Assembly (NCBI GenBank): GCA_012960245.1
Contig: DUBO01000060.1
Coordinates: 115,669 to 179,668 of the forward strand
Source: Candidatus Binatota bacterium
GTDB taxonomy: Bacteria > Desulfobacterota > Binatia > UBA1149
Reading direction: 5' to 3'
Length of the DNA stretch: 64,000 nt
A model generated the notes under the pieces. That model ran no database searches and was not told the origin of the DNA. It was given only the letters and a program-made list of their open reading frames with translations. The position numbers were made by a program, and so were the translations under genes. This document shows, in pieces, positions 45,221 to 53,787 of the stretch (its first letter is position 1; every line of letters begins with the position of its first letter).

Positions 45221-46345
45221 TTGAGAGATTACCAGATCATTGATTGCGATCAGCACGTCATCGAACCCCCGGAGTTGTGGGAAAAGTGGTTGCCTAGCAA
45301 GTATGCTGATGTCGCCCCGAAACTGGTAAAAGACGAGGATGGTGGCGACGCCTGGCTACTGGGTGAACACAAAGAAGCCATCGGGCTGGTCGCGGCAAAG
45401 GGGGTTTCACCGAAAGACCTCAAATGGACTGGCACCTGCTATTCCGACTTGCATCCCGGCATCTTTCGCTCGGCCGAACGCCTTGAACTCATGGACGAAG
45501 ACGGCATCGACGCGGCGGTTTTCTTTCCGCCGCAGCGCACAATGATCTACTTCATGACACTCAAGGACAACGAGTTTCATCTCGCTGGTATGCGAGCCTA
45601 CAACGATTTTATAGACGACTGGGTGTCCGTGGACAGGAGCAGGCTGGGGGCGATATGGCAGATGCCGGCCACGGGGGCCGACGACGCGGCCGCCGAGCTA
45701 CGCAGGGCGGCCGAGGCCGGAGCCGTGGGTGTAGGGCTCGCTTCGTGGCCCAGTGGGGGAATGGTTCTCTCTGCTGCCGATGATCCGTTCTGGGCTGTCG
45801 CCGACGAACTAAACATGCCCGTGCACGTCCACATCGGTCTCACACCGGCGAGGCAACCGGTGCAGCGCGTTGCCGCACGCAAAGGTGGGGCCGCGCAGCT
45901 CGTCCTGTTGGCAGGCACAATGTCGCGTATGCCCTTGATAATCGCCGAGATGATATTTAACGAAGTGTTCGACCGCTTCCCGGGCCTGGTCATGGTCGGT
46001 GGTGAAGTCGGAGCGGGCTGGGTTCCTTACCTTCTCAGTGAAATGGACGATCGTTACCGGCGTAACCGTTACTGGTGTGACGTAAACCTGGAGCTGGAAC
46101 CTAGCGAATACTTCCGGCGTAACTGGAAGGTGGGTTTTCTGAGGGATCCCTACGGCGTGCGCAACTGCCGTGACGTGGGAGTTGAGAACATGATGTGGTG
46201 CAGCGATTTTCCGCACCACATCAACGATTGGCCTAATTCGCGCCAACTTATCTCCGAGATGAGCGAGGGCGTAGACGCGAGCGACGCGCGCAAACTTTTT
46301 TGCGAGAATGCGGGCCAGCTCTACGGCTTCACCTCGCGACCCTGA
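45221..46345 (+). CDS. Amidohydrolase family 2 (ACMSD-like) metal-dependent hydrolase
   Basis: From TTG 45221 (GGGAG nine bases before it) the protein has 374 residues and begins LRDYQIIDCDQHVIEPPELWEKW, the family N-terminus with its D-x-H metal motif. HVHIG is the next ligand region and MMWCSDFPH gives the C-terminal aspartate. ATG 45176 would add 15 residues and has a poor ribosome-site distance. Amidohydrolase-2 enzymes decarboxylate or hydrolyse ring-cleavage and aromatic acids. It is followed 20 bases later by a DUF1214 gene, in the same direction. Confidence 0.87.
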   Translation: MRDYQIIDCDQHVIEPPELWEKWLPSKYADVAPKLVKDEDGGDAWLLGEHKEAIGLVAAKGVSPKDLKWTGTCYSDLHPGIFRSAERLELMDEDGIDAAVFFPPQRTMIYFMTLKDNEFHLAGMRAYNDFIDDWVSVDRSRLGAIWQMPATGADDAAAELRRAAEAGAVGVGLASWPSGGMVLSAADDPFWAVADELNMPVHVHIGLTPARQPVQRVAARKGGAAQLVLLAGTMSRMPLIIAEMIFNEVFDRFPGLVMVGGEVGAGWVPYLLSEMDDRYRRNRYWCDVNLELEPSEYFRRNWKVGFLRDPYGVRNCRDVGVENMMWCSDFPHHINDWPNSRQLISEMSEGVDASDARKLFCENAGQLYGFTSRP

Positions 46346-46365
46346 AGACCACGGAATCACTGCCA

Positions 46366-47439
46366 ATGGCCAACGTGGATGCTTGGGCTCGGTTCTGCAA
46401 TAGACTCGAAGATGCCGGCGAGGTGATCAACCGAGCGGGCACTCCCGGGGACGAACTGACCCGCGCCGAAGGCTATCGCTACCTGTCGCGGCTGACCCGG
46501 CTTGCTCTTGAGAAACATCTTGAGCACGCCGATCCCGGCGCCCCGACTTTTTACTGCCTCAGCCACGAGACGGCCAAGATCGGCTGTGACAACCCGGATA
46601 GTTTTTACCAGAATGCCGTACTCGATGGGCGTTATGAATACCGGGTAAGCGGCACTCGGGGTACGGCCGCGTACCTGGGCATCGGCGCTTATTATGGCCA
46701 CTATGGTAGCGACGCGCCGTCGGGTTGCAGCGGTTATCTCGAGGGATCGCAGCTGGATTTGGATGAGCAGGACGGATTCGAGCTTCTACTGGGTGGCAAG
46801 AAAAAGCCGGGCAACTGGATCGCCTTGCGTCCTGACAGCTCAATGCTCATCGTCCGACAGGTGTTCCTCGACCGGGCCAGAGAGACCGCCGGCGAGCTGG
46901 CCATAGAACGCACAGGCGGCGATTCGCCACGCGTGCTGGACGCAACAGCGCTTGAAGATGGATTGGAGGCCGCGGCGGCTTTCGTTGTAGGTACCGCGGT
47001 GCTTTTCGCCGAATGGGCAGAGGAATTCGAGCGCAGCCCCGGACAGCTCATCGCCATGGACAGTGCCCGTACCGCGGGCGCCCACGGGGATCCCAACATC
47101 TCGTTTCACATGGGGGCGTGGCAACTGGACGAGGGCGAATCGCTGCTGGTCGAGTTGCTGCCACCGCCTTGCCTGTATTGGAACTTCCAGCTGAACAACC
47201 ACTGGATGGAGTCACTCGATTACCGTTGGCAGCGCATTCACGTCAATTCACATGACGCCGTAACCGACTCGGACGGGGTTGTCCGTATCGTGATCAGCGA
47301 GAGTGACCCCGGACTCCCTAACTACCTGCACACCAGCGGTCACGGTCACGGAACCATGGGCCTGAGATGCATCAAAGGGGAAGCTCCGTTCTCGATCGAG
47401 ACGAAGCGTTGCCGTCTTCCGGAGCTCAAGGCAAACTGA
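46366..47439 (+). CDS. DUF1214 domain-containing protein
   Basis: The 357-residue protein matches the DUF1214 family: in the second half, FHMGAWQLDEGESLLVELLPPPCLYWNFQLNNHWMESLDY, then HVNSHDAVTDSDGVVRIVIS and SDPGLPNYLHTSGHGHGTMGLRC. The first half (about 1-200) carries FYCLSHETAKIGCDNPDSFYQNAVLDGRYEYRVSG. The family is often close to catabolic genes and occurs with amidohydrolases and acyl-CoA-type enzymes, but its activity is not known. ATG 46366 follows the amidohydrolase stop by 20 bases. Confidence 0.82.
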   Translation: MANVDAWARFCNRLEDAGEVINRAGTPGDELTRAEGYRYLSRLTRLALEKHLEHADPGAPTFYCLSHETAKIGCDNPDSFYQNAVLDGRYEYRVSGTRGTAAYLGIGAYYGHYGSDAPSGCSGYLEGSQLDLDEQDGFELLLGGKKKPGNWIALRPDSSMLIVRQVFLDRARETAGELAIERTGGDSPRVLDATALEDGLEAAAAFVVGTAVLFAEWAEEFERSPGQLIAMDSARTAGAHGDPNISFHMGAWQLDEGESLLVELLPPPCLYWNFQLNNHWMESLDYRWQRIHVNSHDAVTDSDGVVRIVISESDPGLPNYLHTSGHGHGTMGLRCIKGEAPFSIETKRCRLPELKAN

Positions 47440-47524
47440 TAAAGCCAAGTACTTACCGTAGGTTATAGCACACTGCGCGATAAGCAGCCTGACTTGTTAG
47501 GAAGGGATACAGGCCCTGGAGTTT

Positions 47525-48634
47525 TCAACTCTCTTGCGAAAAACCCGTCCGCGTCTCACCGGGAGGAGCGAGGTCGAGAAGCCCGGCCAGCAGGTTAGTG
47601 CAGGTGTTATCCATCTCGAAAGCGTAACCAGCGGCTTCATCCATCAGCTCGTAGCGCACCAGTTGTTGAGAAATCCGCATCATGATCACCGAGAATCGAA
47701 AACCCGCAAACACCTCCCAGTAGTGGAGGTCTCCGAGTTCTCTGTCCGCGCAGCGCTGGTAGTGCTCGAGGGATGCTTCGTAGGAGCAGAAACCCTCAAG
47801 CCGCGGGGTGGAGATTCCCTCGCTGTGATGGCGATCCAGGAAGATGCCCCAGGCTACGTCTTGCTCCGCGGTGCCCATGCAGGCCATTTCCCAGTCGAGT
47901 ACAGCGGCGGGGCGACAGTTGTCATCGAAAATCACGTTACCGATACGGGCGTCTCCCCAGGAGACAACGGGGTGATCAACCGCGGGCGCATTCTTTCGTA
48001 ACCATTCACGGGCCACCCCCGCTACCGGTTGCTCCCGGCCCCGCGAGGCCCAGGCAAAAAAATCGTCGTAGTTGTCCAACTGGGCCTGCAGCACGTCGGG
48101 TGAATCGGCGCCTGCGAGAAAATCAAATCCCATGTTTTTCCAGTCGAGACTGTGGATCCCGGCCATGCACTCAAATCCCCCGAGCCAGACTTGATTGCGT
48201 TCTGTCGGCGAGAGTTCATGCAGCCAGCCCTCGCTATGATAGGGCGGGTTATCACCCGGGACACGCCCCTTTACGTGACGCATCACGTAAAACGGTGCGC
48301 CGAACACCGACTGATCGTCGTTTTCCGTCCACAAAACCAATGGTACAGGCACTGCGCTGTCGGCGAGCTTTTGCATACAGAGATACTGCAACGAAAGGTC
48401 GTAGTCCGGGAACACGGTGAAGCCTTGTGGCTGAATGCGGACAACGCAGCTTTCACACTGCCTGCCACCATCCCACGAAACATCGCAGAGCAACGTGTCG
48501 TTCGAAAATCCAGAAGAAGAGGGTGAAACGAGCTCGCCAACCACCAGCTTATCAGGATGATCCAGCTTGCGGTCCAGCCAGTCGTAAAATTGTGTCCGGT
48601 CTCGGTCGAGATCGCGTTCCCACATGGTTGGCAT
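47525..48634 (-). CDS. Aminoglycoside phosphotransferase (APH)-fold kinase, ACAD10/11-like
   Basis: The 369-residue protein has an APH kinase fold. The N-lobe contains SGFSNDTLLCDV; the catalytic loop is VSWGDARIGNVIFD, where the D of WGD replaces the usual HGD and the N is the metal ligand, and VLDWEMACMG is the following metal motif. WGD in place of HGD is common in this APH subgroup, which is related to the eukaryotic ACAD10/11 kinase domain, associated with 4-hydroxyacid or fatty-acid catabolism. It is on the same strand as the selenoprotein gene, 58 bases downstream of it. Confidence 0.85.
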   Translation of the reverse strand: MPTMWERDLDRDRTQFYDWLDRKLDHPDKLVVGELVSPSSSGFSNDTLLCDVSWDGGRQCESCVVRIQPQGFTVFPDYDLSLQYLCMQKLADSAVPVPLVLWTENDDQSVFGAPFYVMRHVKGRVPGDNPPYHSEGWLHELSPTERNQVWLGGFECMAGIHSLDWKNMGFDFLAGADSPDVLQAQLDNYDDFFAWASRGREQPVAGVAREWLRKNAPAVDHPVVSWGDARIGNVIFDDNCRPAAVLDWEMACMGTAEQDVAWGIFLDRHHSEGISTPRLEGFCSYEASLEHYQRCADRELGDLHYWEVFAGFRFSVIMMRISQQLVRYELMDEAAGYAFEMDNTCTNLLAGLLDLAPPGETRTGFSQES

Positions 48635-48692
48635 CGTATCGGGTTCCCTCAGATTCCAGATCTAACCAGCTCCTTCTCGAGCCGGGATTCGT

Positions 48693-49406
48693 TCAACTGG
48701 CCAGTGCCTGTTCTCGAGTATAAGTGGAGATGGCCTCTTCCCATTCGGCCGGTAGGAAGAACATAGGACCGGGGCCGCTCTTGTAAACGATGTTGCCGTC
48801 CAGCCCGACCAGCGCCAGGCGTTCGGGAACCGCGTTCCACAAGCTGGAGACAGCATCGTCCATGCCATCAACGAGGGCAGGCAGCTCAAGAGCGGTTCGC
48901 AACATGCAAGCCTGCCCGGCGTCTATCCTTTGGTCGATGTTGGCAGGTTGGGCAAATACTACGCCGTCGGTAAGGTTCTCGTCCACCTGCCAGCCATCGC
49001 TCGGGTGAATTTCCTTGATGTAAACGACGTAAAAATCGACCTGGTCTTTCCAGCGACGGTAGATATCGTTAACGGCACCAGCCTGGTACCGAAAGGGCGG
49101 TCAAGTGTAGCTACCAAAAACGAGCGCGACCGGCCGTTTGCCGAAATGATCTGAGAGAGTAACCGGGGGGCCGTCCTTGTCGTTGAGCCGGGCGAGAGTG
49201 AAATCACTTGCAGCCTGTCCGGCCTGCAGCGATCCAGGCTCGGCCGCCATGGAGTCGGTTAAGTGCTGGGCCGACAGCGGGTTCTCCATCGCCACGGCCA
49301 GGCGACCCCAGCCTTCTTCGCCCAGCTCTGCATCTACCGCCTTGAAATCCAGCCCCTGCTGTTCAGCCACGGCTTGGACCATTATTCGGATTTCTTCTCC
49401 TTTCAT
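48693..49406 (-). CDS. Deiodinase-like selenoprotein (in-frame UGA read as selenocysteine)
   Basis: One continuous minus frame from ATG 49406 (TTG 49424 is possible) to the stop at 48693 is broken only by TGA at 49103-49101. Reading it as selenocysteine gives 237 residues. Before U102 the sequence is RPVALVFGSYT; after it PPFRYQAGAVNDIYRRW, then VDFYVVYIKEIHPSDGW. This is the iodothyronine deiodinase fold (thioredoxin-like), with the FGSxTUPPF active site and the conserved HPSDGW. The C-terminal third (LVGLDGNIVYKSGPGP) also fits. A SECIS-like hairpin follows the UGA. Bacterial deiodinase-like selenoproteins are known from metagenomes; the substrate in bacteria is unclear. Confidence 0.88.
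49073..49091 (-). promoter_or_regulatory. Candidate bacterial SECIS element
   Basis: On the minus strand CGGTACCA (49091-49084) pairs with TGGTGCCG (49080-49073) in eight pairs, one a T-G wobble, leaving loop GGC. The loop starts after 17 bases downstream of the UGA, and its first bases are G. This matches the spacing and loop rule for bacterial SECIS. It codes for RYQAGAV in frame. Confidence 0.65.
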
Positions 49407-49469
49407 GCGCCCAATGTGGGACAAGGTTTGGCCTCTTGCAAGTAGAATTCCGGGGGTGACGCCCGCGCG

Positions 49470-50447
49470 TCAGGCTGTTTCAGCCTGGATGTTGATGCTC
49501 GCTGCAGTCAGGCCCGCTTGTTCGAGCAGGCGACGGTCAGCGTCGGTGTCGGGATTGCCGGTCGTCAGCAGCTTCTCGCCAAAAAAGATCGAATTCGCAC
49601 CCGCCATGAAGCACAACAACTGGGCTTCCTCCGATAGGCGGCTGCGGCCCGCTGACAGCCGGACCACTGAGGCCGGCATCATAACCCTGGCACAGGCCAC
49701 CATGCGCACCAACTCCAGTGCTTCAACAGGTTCGCGGTCGCCCAGAGGAGTGCCCTCTACTGGCACCAGGGCGTTGACAGGAACGCTCTCGGGATGTCTG
49801 GGCAAGTTGGCCAGTTCGACCAGCATGGCACAGCGATCGTTAATACTTTCGCCCATTCCGATTATACCGCCGCAACACACGGTGATGCCGGCTTCGCGAA
49901 CGTGGGCGAGTGTTTCGAGTCGTTCATCAAAGTTGCGGGTCGTAATTATCTTGTCGTAGTACTCTCGGGAAGTATCGATGTTGTGGTTGTAGGCCGTAAG
50001 TCCGGCATCCTTGAGCTTGCCCGCCTGCTCGGCGTTGAGCATGCCCAGGGTCACGCAGCTCTCCATGCCCAGGGAGTTGACCCCACGCACCATGTCGAGA
50101 ACCGAATCGAACTGGCTGCCCGAACGGACGTCGCGCCATGCCGCCCCCATGCAGAAACGGGTTGCGCCGGCGTCCCTGGCTTCCGATGCCGAGGCCAGGA
50201 CGGCCTCTACGTCGATCAGCGCCTCGTTCTCAACGTCGGCTTCGTAGTGAGCGCTTTGGGGACAGTAGGAACAGTCCTCGGGGCAACCGCCCGTCTTGAT
50301 TGAGAGCAACGAACAGAGCTGGACCTGCTTCGGGTCGTGGTGCTCGCGGTGTACACCCTGGGCCAGGTAGAGCAGCTCGCCCAGGGAAGTGTCGTGGATC
50401 TCGCGGGCTTCGGCTACCGTCCAGTTGTGTCTGAATCCTTCGGTCAT
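49470..50447 (-). CDS. bioB: Biotin synthase
   Basis: BioB is the radical-SAM enzyme that inserts sulfur into dethiobiotin. The 325-residue protein has the cluster motif C55-x3-C59-x2-C62 in [55 protein letters not shown] and the [14 protein letters not shown] segment with ligands for the 2Fe-2S cluster. Its ATG is directly preceded by GGAGG with no spacer, which is unusual; an in-frame stop lies just upstream, and no closer start exists downstream. No other biotin gene is in the window. Confidence 0.97.
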   Translation of the reverse strand: MTEGFRHNWTVAEAREIHDTSLGELLYLAQGVHREHHDPKQVQLCSLLSIKTGGCPEDCSYCPQSAHYEADVENEALIDVEAVLASASEARDAGATRFCMGAAWRDVRSGSQFDSVLDMVRGVNSLGMESCVTLGMLNAEQAGKLKDAGLTAYNHNIDTSREYYDKIITTRNFDERLETLAHVREAGITVCCGGIIGMGESINDRCAMLVELANLPRHPESVPVNALVPVEGTPLGDREPVEALELVRMVACARVMMPASVVRLSAGRSRLSEEAQLLCFMAGANSIFFGEKLLTTGNPDTDADRRLLEQAGLTAASINIQAETA

Positions 50448-50483
50448 CCTCCTTTTTTAGGCCGAGTCCCCCGCTGCTTCAAA

Positions 50484-50496
50484 CCCACGAAGTGGG
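50484..50496. terminator. Small hairpin between the metallophosphoesterase and bioB
   Basis: CCCAC (50484-50488) pairs with GTGGG (50492-50496) around loop GAA. It sits between the stop of the metallophosphoesterase and the bioB ribosome site, and could terminate transcription or shape the bioB leader. No T run follows closely. Confidence 0.3.
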
Positions 50497-50503
50497 GGCG
50501 GTC

Positions 50504-51712
50504 TCAGCTCCGTGGGTGACCGGACAGCGTGATCACCGTGATTTCCCTTGGGGTCGCGATGCGGACCGGCTGCCCGGTCATCCCGAGGCCCCGGTTCACA
50601 TGCAGGCAGGACCCGCCGCTGTAATAAGTACCGCGTGGGTACCTGGTCATAAAACGCGCCAGGGATAGCCGCACCCGCCCGGGCAGAGGCAGTGACAATT
50701 GCCCGCCATGGGTGTGGCCAGCCAGGACGAGATTCAGGCCCAGCTCGGCCGCCTGGGGAAACAAGTCGGGGCGATGCGCGAGAAGAACACTGGGCTCCCC
50801 GGCAGGCACGGCGGTTGCGAGTTCGTCAAGGAATGGGTCTTTCGCTAAGCCCCTGGCCCAATCCTTACCTCGATCATCGAGGCCAATAAGGTGCAGGCTC
50901 GCGCCTCCAACATCCACCACTGTCCCGCTGTCGCGCAAGACTTCAAAGTCGGTCCAGGAGTGAAGGGCTGCCGTCACGGCATCGGCGCCGGTCGCCCGAT
51001 CATGATTCCCCATTATGGCGTAAACGCCATGGCGGGCGCGGAGACCACCCAGCGCGGGAAAAGTCTGAGGGGCATGGGCGAGGCCATCGGTGATGTCACC
51101 TGTAATACACAGAAGATCAGGCTCAAGACCGTTTACGATCGAAACGTAACGGCTGATGCGTTCAGCCGACATGAACCGGCCGAGGTGAATATCGCTCAGC
51201 TGCACCAGGCGCAGCCCCTCAAGAGCAGCGGCCAGTTCGGGAATCGCCACTGAGATCTCGTTGATGTGCAATTCGGCCTGCCCACGAGTGTAACCCCAGG
51301 CCATGGATGTGAATACTGCCAGCAGCCCCGCTGTGGTGAGTTGTCGAGCGAGTTCGAGTGCGCCTGCTGAAAGCGACAACGTGGCCGATGCTCCGAGCGC
51401 ATAGAGGACAGCACCGGTAAGCGAGCCTACGACCCACGCGAAAACGAGGAACAAGGAAGCGAAGATCGAGCTGAACGCCAGCCCTGTCCATGCTCGCTGT
51501 ATCCACGCAGTGACATTACTGCGCGGCTCGAACGGCAGGAGCGAGCGGTTAACGCTGTAGAAAACCAGTGGTGCGGCCACGTGCAACAACCAGCTGCCCG
51601 TGAATTGTGGACCCAGCGCCCACGAGATCATCCACCACGCGCAGGCCCACTGGGAAAAGGCTACGAAACCCAGCAGTAGTGAAAAAAAATGTCTCCAGAA
51701 ATAAGAGACCAA
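50504..51712 (-). CDS. Membrane-anchored metallophosphoesterase (YkuE/YaeI-like)
   Basis: The 402-residue protein has about five N-terminal membrane segments (residues 1-140) and then a calcineurin-type phosphoesterase domain. All metal motifs are visible: QLSDIHLGR, CITGDITDG, IMGNHDRATG, LAHRPDLF and LAGHTHGGQLSLP. Related proteins are lipid-A or UDP-sugar pyrophosphohydrolases, or act on phospholipids; the substrate is unclear. It starts two bases after the small coiled-coil gene, so the two are likely co-transcribed. Confidence 0.85.
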   Translation of the reverse strand: MVSYFWRHFFSLLLGFVAFSQWACAWWMISWALGPQFTGSWLLHVAAPLVFYSVNRSLLPFEPRSNVTAWIQRAWTGLAFSSIFASLFLVFAWVVGSLTGAVLYALGASATLSLSAGALELARQLTTAGLLAVFTSMAWGYTRGQAELHINEISVAIPELAAALEGLRLVQLSDIHLGRFMSAERISRYVSIVNGLEPDLLCITGDITDGLAHAPQTFPALGGLRARHGVYAIMGNHDRATGADAVTAALHSWTDFEVLRDSGTVVDVGGASLHLIGLDDRGKDWARGLAKDPFLDELATAVPAGEPSVLLAHRPDLFPQAAELGLNLVLAGHTHGGQLSLPLPGRVRLSLARFMTRYPRGTYYSGGSCLHVNRGLGMTGQPVRIATPREITVITLSGHPRS

Positions 51713-51714
51713 TT

Positions 51715-51984
51715 TCAGGCGGGCATACGCTGAACCAACTTGTCTCGCATGCGCTCGCAGTGCCGGTCAACGGTGGCCCGCAGCGCACTGAGACTCTCGT
51801 CTTCAGAGTCGCCGTGGATGCTCTCGATCCTGTTGACCAGGGAGTCCAGCCTCATGCGCACCTCGTTGAGTTCGCACACCATGCTGGAGAGCTGTTCGGA
51901 TTTCTTTTTACGCTCGCGCGTACTGCTTGTTTCTATCGTCGATTCCACTGCGACTGTTCCCCCCGCTGCCGGTTGTGTACCCAC
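51715..51984 (-). CDS. Small coiled-coil protein of unknown function
   Basis: The 89-residue product starts with GTG 51984 and has no recognised family. Its centre (about 20-80) is charged and helical with a heptad-like pattern: SEQLSSMVCELNEVRMRL, DSLVNRIESIHG, LSALRATVDRHCERM. Such a sequence would form a coiled coil. It lies directly upstream of the metallophosphoesterase on the same strand (2 bases), which supports it being a real gene. Its role is unknown. Confidence 0.55.
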   Translation of the reverse strand: MGTQPAAGGTVAVESTIETSSTRERKKKSEQLSSMVCELNEVRMRLDSLVNRIESIHGDSEDESLSALRATVDRHCERMRDKLVQRMPA

Positions 51985-52067
51985 GCTTCATTAGAGGCCA
52001 AAGGCCAGCAGAAGTCTACGTTCGATAGTGCGTAAGTCAGCAGAGAACATCGGCGACCCTGCCGCGT

Positions 52068-52817
52068 TCAGGTGAACAGGTCATCCTCGGGTGGCCGAAG
52101 CAGCTCTACGGCACTGCCGTTACCCAGTTCGGCGCCACTACCTCGTACCAGTACGGCCGGTACTCCCGCGTCTTTTTTCATGGCAATACCGGCTGCGGCA
52201 GCCAGCTGATCGGCAACCGCGAGAGATGTGTGCTCGAGGGGTTTTCCCGCCCAGTCACGGCCACCCTGCCTGTCGTCGATGGGCAACAACCCCGCGCAGC
52301 CTATGGCCAGGTCCATCTGTCCCAATCTCCAGGCGCGGCCGAAGGTGTCGGAAATGATCACCCCGACCTGCGCTTCGTAGTGGGCAGCGAGTCGCAACAT
52401 CAGCCCGAGCGCCGACTTGTCCGAATCTTCGGGCAGCAGGGTAGCGTAACCCTCTGCTGCCTGGTTCGAGCAGTCTACGCCCGAGTTGGCGGCAACAAAG
52501 CCGGGACCGGTGCGCGTGATAAGGTGGCCGTCCTTCTTTCGCAGGATTTCGCTCGCCTCAAGCAGTGCCAGCTCTACGACGGCCGGGTCTTTGTCGTGCG
52601 CACTGGCAAACTCAAGGGCCTCGGTCGAGGGCTCGACTTCGGCCAGCTTGCGCACTCTTCCTTCGGCCCGTGACACGACCTTCTGGCATACGACCAGGAT
52701 GTCGCCGGATTTGACGCCGACCTTCTGCTTGTCGATAGCCTCGATGAGCAAGGCGGCGAGATCGTTCCCAGGCAGAACCATGGGGACGCCTTCGATGGGT
52801 ATCAACATGGTTACCAT
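52068..52817 (-). CDS. cofE: Coenzyme F420-0:L-glutamate ligase
   Basis: CofE adds glutamate residues to F420-0 with GTP. The 249-residue protein has the family signatures: GDILVVCQKVVSRAEGR near the N-terminus, DPAVVELALLEASEILR, RTGPGFVAANSGVDCSN and GVIISDTFGRAWRLGQMDLAIGCAGL. It is the short (archaeal-like) form without the FbiB nitroreductase extension. It starts at ATG 52817, one base after the cofD stop; ATG 52808 is an alternative. It is the last gene of the cofG-H-D-E operon. Confidence 0.94.
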   Translation of the reverse strand: MVTMLIPIEGVPMVLPGNDLAALLIEAIDKQKVGVKSGDILVVCQKVVSRAEGRVRKLAEVEPSTEALEFASAHDKDPAVVELALLEASEILRKKDGHLITRTGPGFVAANSGVDCSNQAAEGYATLLPEDSDKSALGLMLRLAAHYEAQVGVIISDTFGRAWRLGQMDLAIGCAGLLPIDDRQGGRDWAGKPLEHTSLAVADQLAAAAGIAMKKDAGVPAVLVRGSGAELGNGSAVELLRPPEDDLFT

Positions 52818-52818
52818 T

Positions 52819-53787
52819 TCAGCTGTCCGTCCCGCCGAGTGGTATCTTCAAGAGAAAGCGCGCAAGCGCCAGCGAACGCCGCTTACTATCCAGCAGGGTG
52901 TTGCGCTCAACAAGGCGGGGCCAGGTGGCTTTACGTCGCGGTGGCGCGTCCCCAGGCGAAACGACCAGCGAGGCCGCGAGCCCCTCGTAGAAGTCGGCTA
53001 TGCCGGCGCTTCCTCGACCTGCACCCAGGCTTTTCATCATAGCGACCAGGGGGCCCTTCACGGCCCTACCCTCAACCAGGGGACTAACGGCGATGGTCTT
53101 GCGGCACACGGCGGCCAACGCCGACCGCAGGCCCGGAATCGAAAGCATGGGCGCAATGCTCACGTAGGGGTTACTGGGAGCGATTATCACCCTGTCGGCC
53201 GACGCCAGGGCCTCGCTCACCCCGGGTGCCATACTGGCCCCGGACGCGCCCTGGTAAGTGATGCCGTCCACCCTCGGACGCGCTCCTTGCTTGACGAACC
53301 ACTCCTGGAAGGCAATGCGGCGTCTACCCGACCTGAGTATGGTACGCACCGGGTCATTGCTCATGGGCAATACCGAGGTCCTGATATCCAGTTGTTTGCA
53401 GATTCGCCGGGTGGCCTGGGCAAGAGTCGAGCCTTCTCTCAACAAGTGGCTACGGTAAATGTGAAGGGCGAGGTCCCGATCGCCAAGCGAGAACCATTGG
53501 TCGCCGAAATAACGCCCCAGCCAGGGCAGGGCGTTCTGCGTATCGCCGCGTATACCCCAGCCTCTCTTGATCGGGGCAAGCCCGGCCAGTGTGTAAGCCA
53601 CCGTGTCGAGGTCGGGAGAGACCTGCAGGCCATAGAAACCCTCGTCGTCTCCCGTGTTGACGATCACGCTCAACCTACGGGGATCAACGACTTCGGCGAG
53701 ACCCCTAAGGAGTCGGCAGGCGCCCACTCCACCCGCCAGCAGGGTGATCCGTGGGTTGGCCGGCAAGGTGTCCATCATCGCTCTCAT
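52819..53787 (-). CDS. cofD: 2-phospho-L-lactate (or phosphoenolpyruvate) transferase, CofD
   Basis: CofD joins the lactyl- or enolpyruvyl-diphospho-guanosine to the deazaflavin FO to make F420-0 (or dehydro-F420-0). The 322-residue protein begins with ITLLAGGVGACRLLRGLAEV, the FO/GTP-binding loop, followed by VIVNTGDDEGFYGLQVSPDLDTVAYTLAGL, and RVIIAPSNPYVSIAPML. The start is ATG 53787 (or 53778/53775), so 71-83 bases overlap the cofH 3' end in another frame. CofC is not in the window. Confidence 0.93.
   Translation of the reverse strand: MRAMMDTLPANPRITLLAGGVGACRLLRGLAEVVDPRRLSVIVNTGDDEGFYGLQVSPDLDTVAYTLAGLAPIKRGWGIRGDTQNALPWLGRYFGDQWFSLGDRDLALHIYRSHLLREGSTLAQATRRICKQLDIRTSVLPMSNDPVRTILRSGRRRIAFQEWFVKQGARPRVDGITYQGASGASMAPGVSEALASADRVIIAPSNPYVSIAPMLSIPGLRSALAAVCRKTIAVSPLVEGRAVKGPLVAMMKSLGAGRGSAGIADFYEGLAASLVVSPGDAPPRRKATWPRLVERNTLLDSKRRSLALARFLLKIPLGGTDS

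Noticed and set aside
48693..48986. Separate 97-residue gene for the 3' part of the deiodinase-like protein
   Set aside because: It starts in mid-domain and is in the same frame as 49101-49406; a UGA codon explains the break better than two genes or a frameshift.
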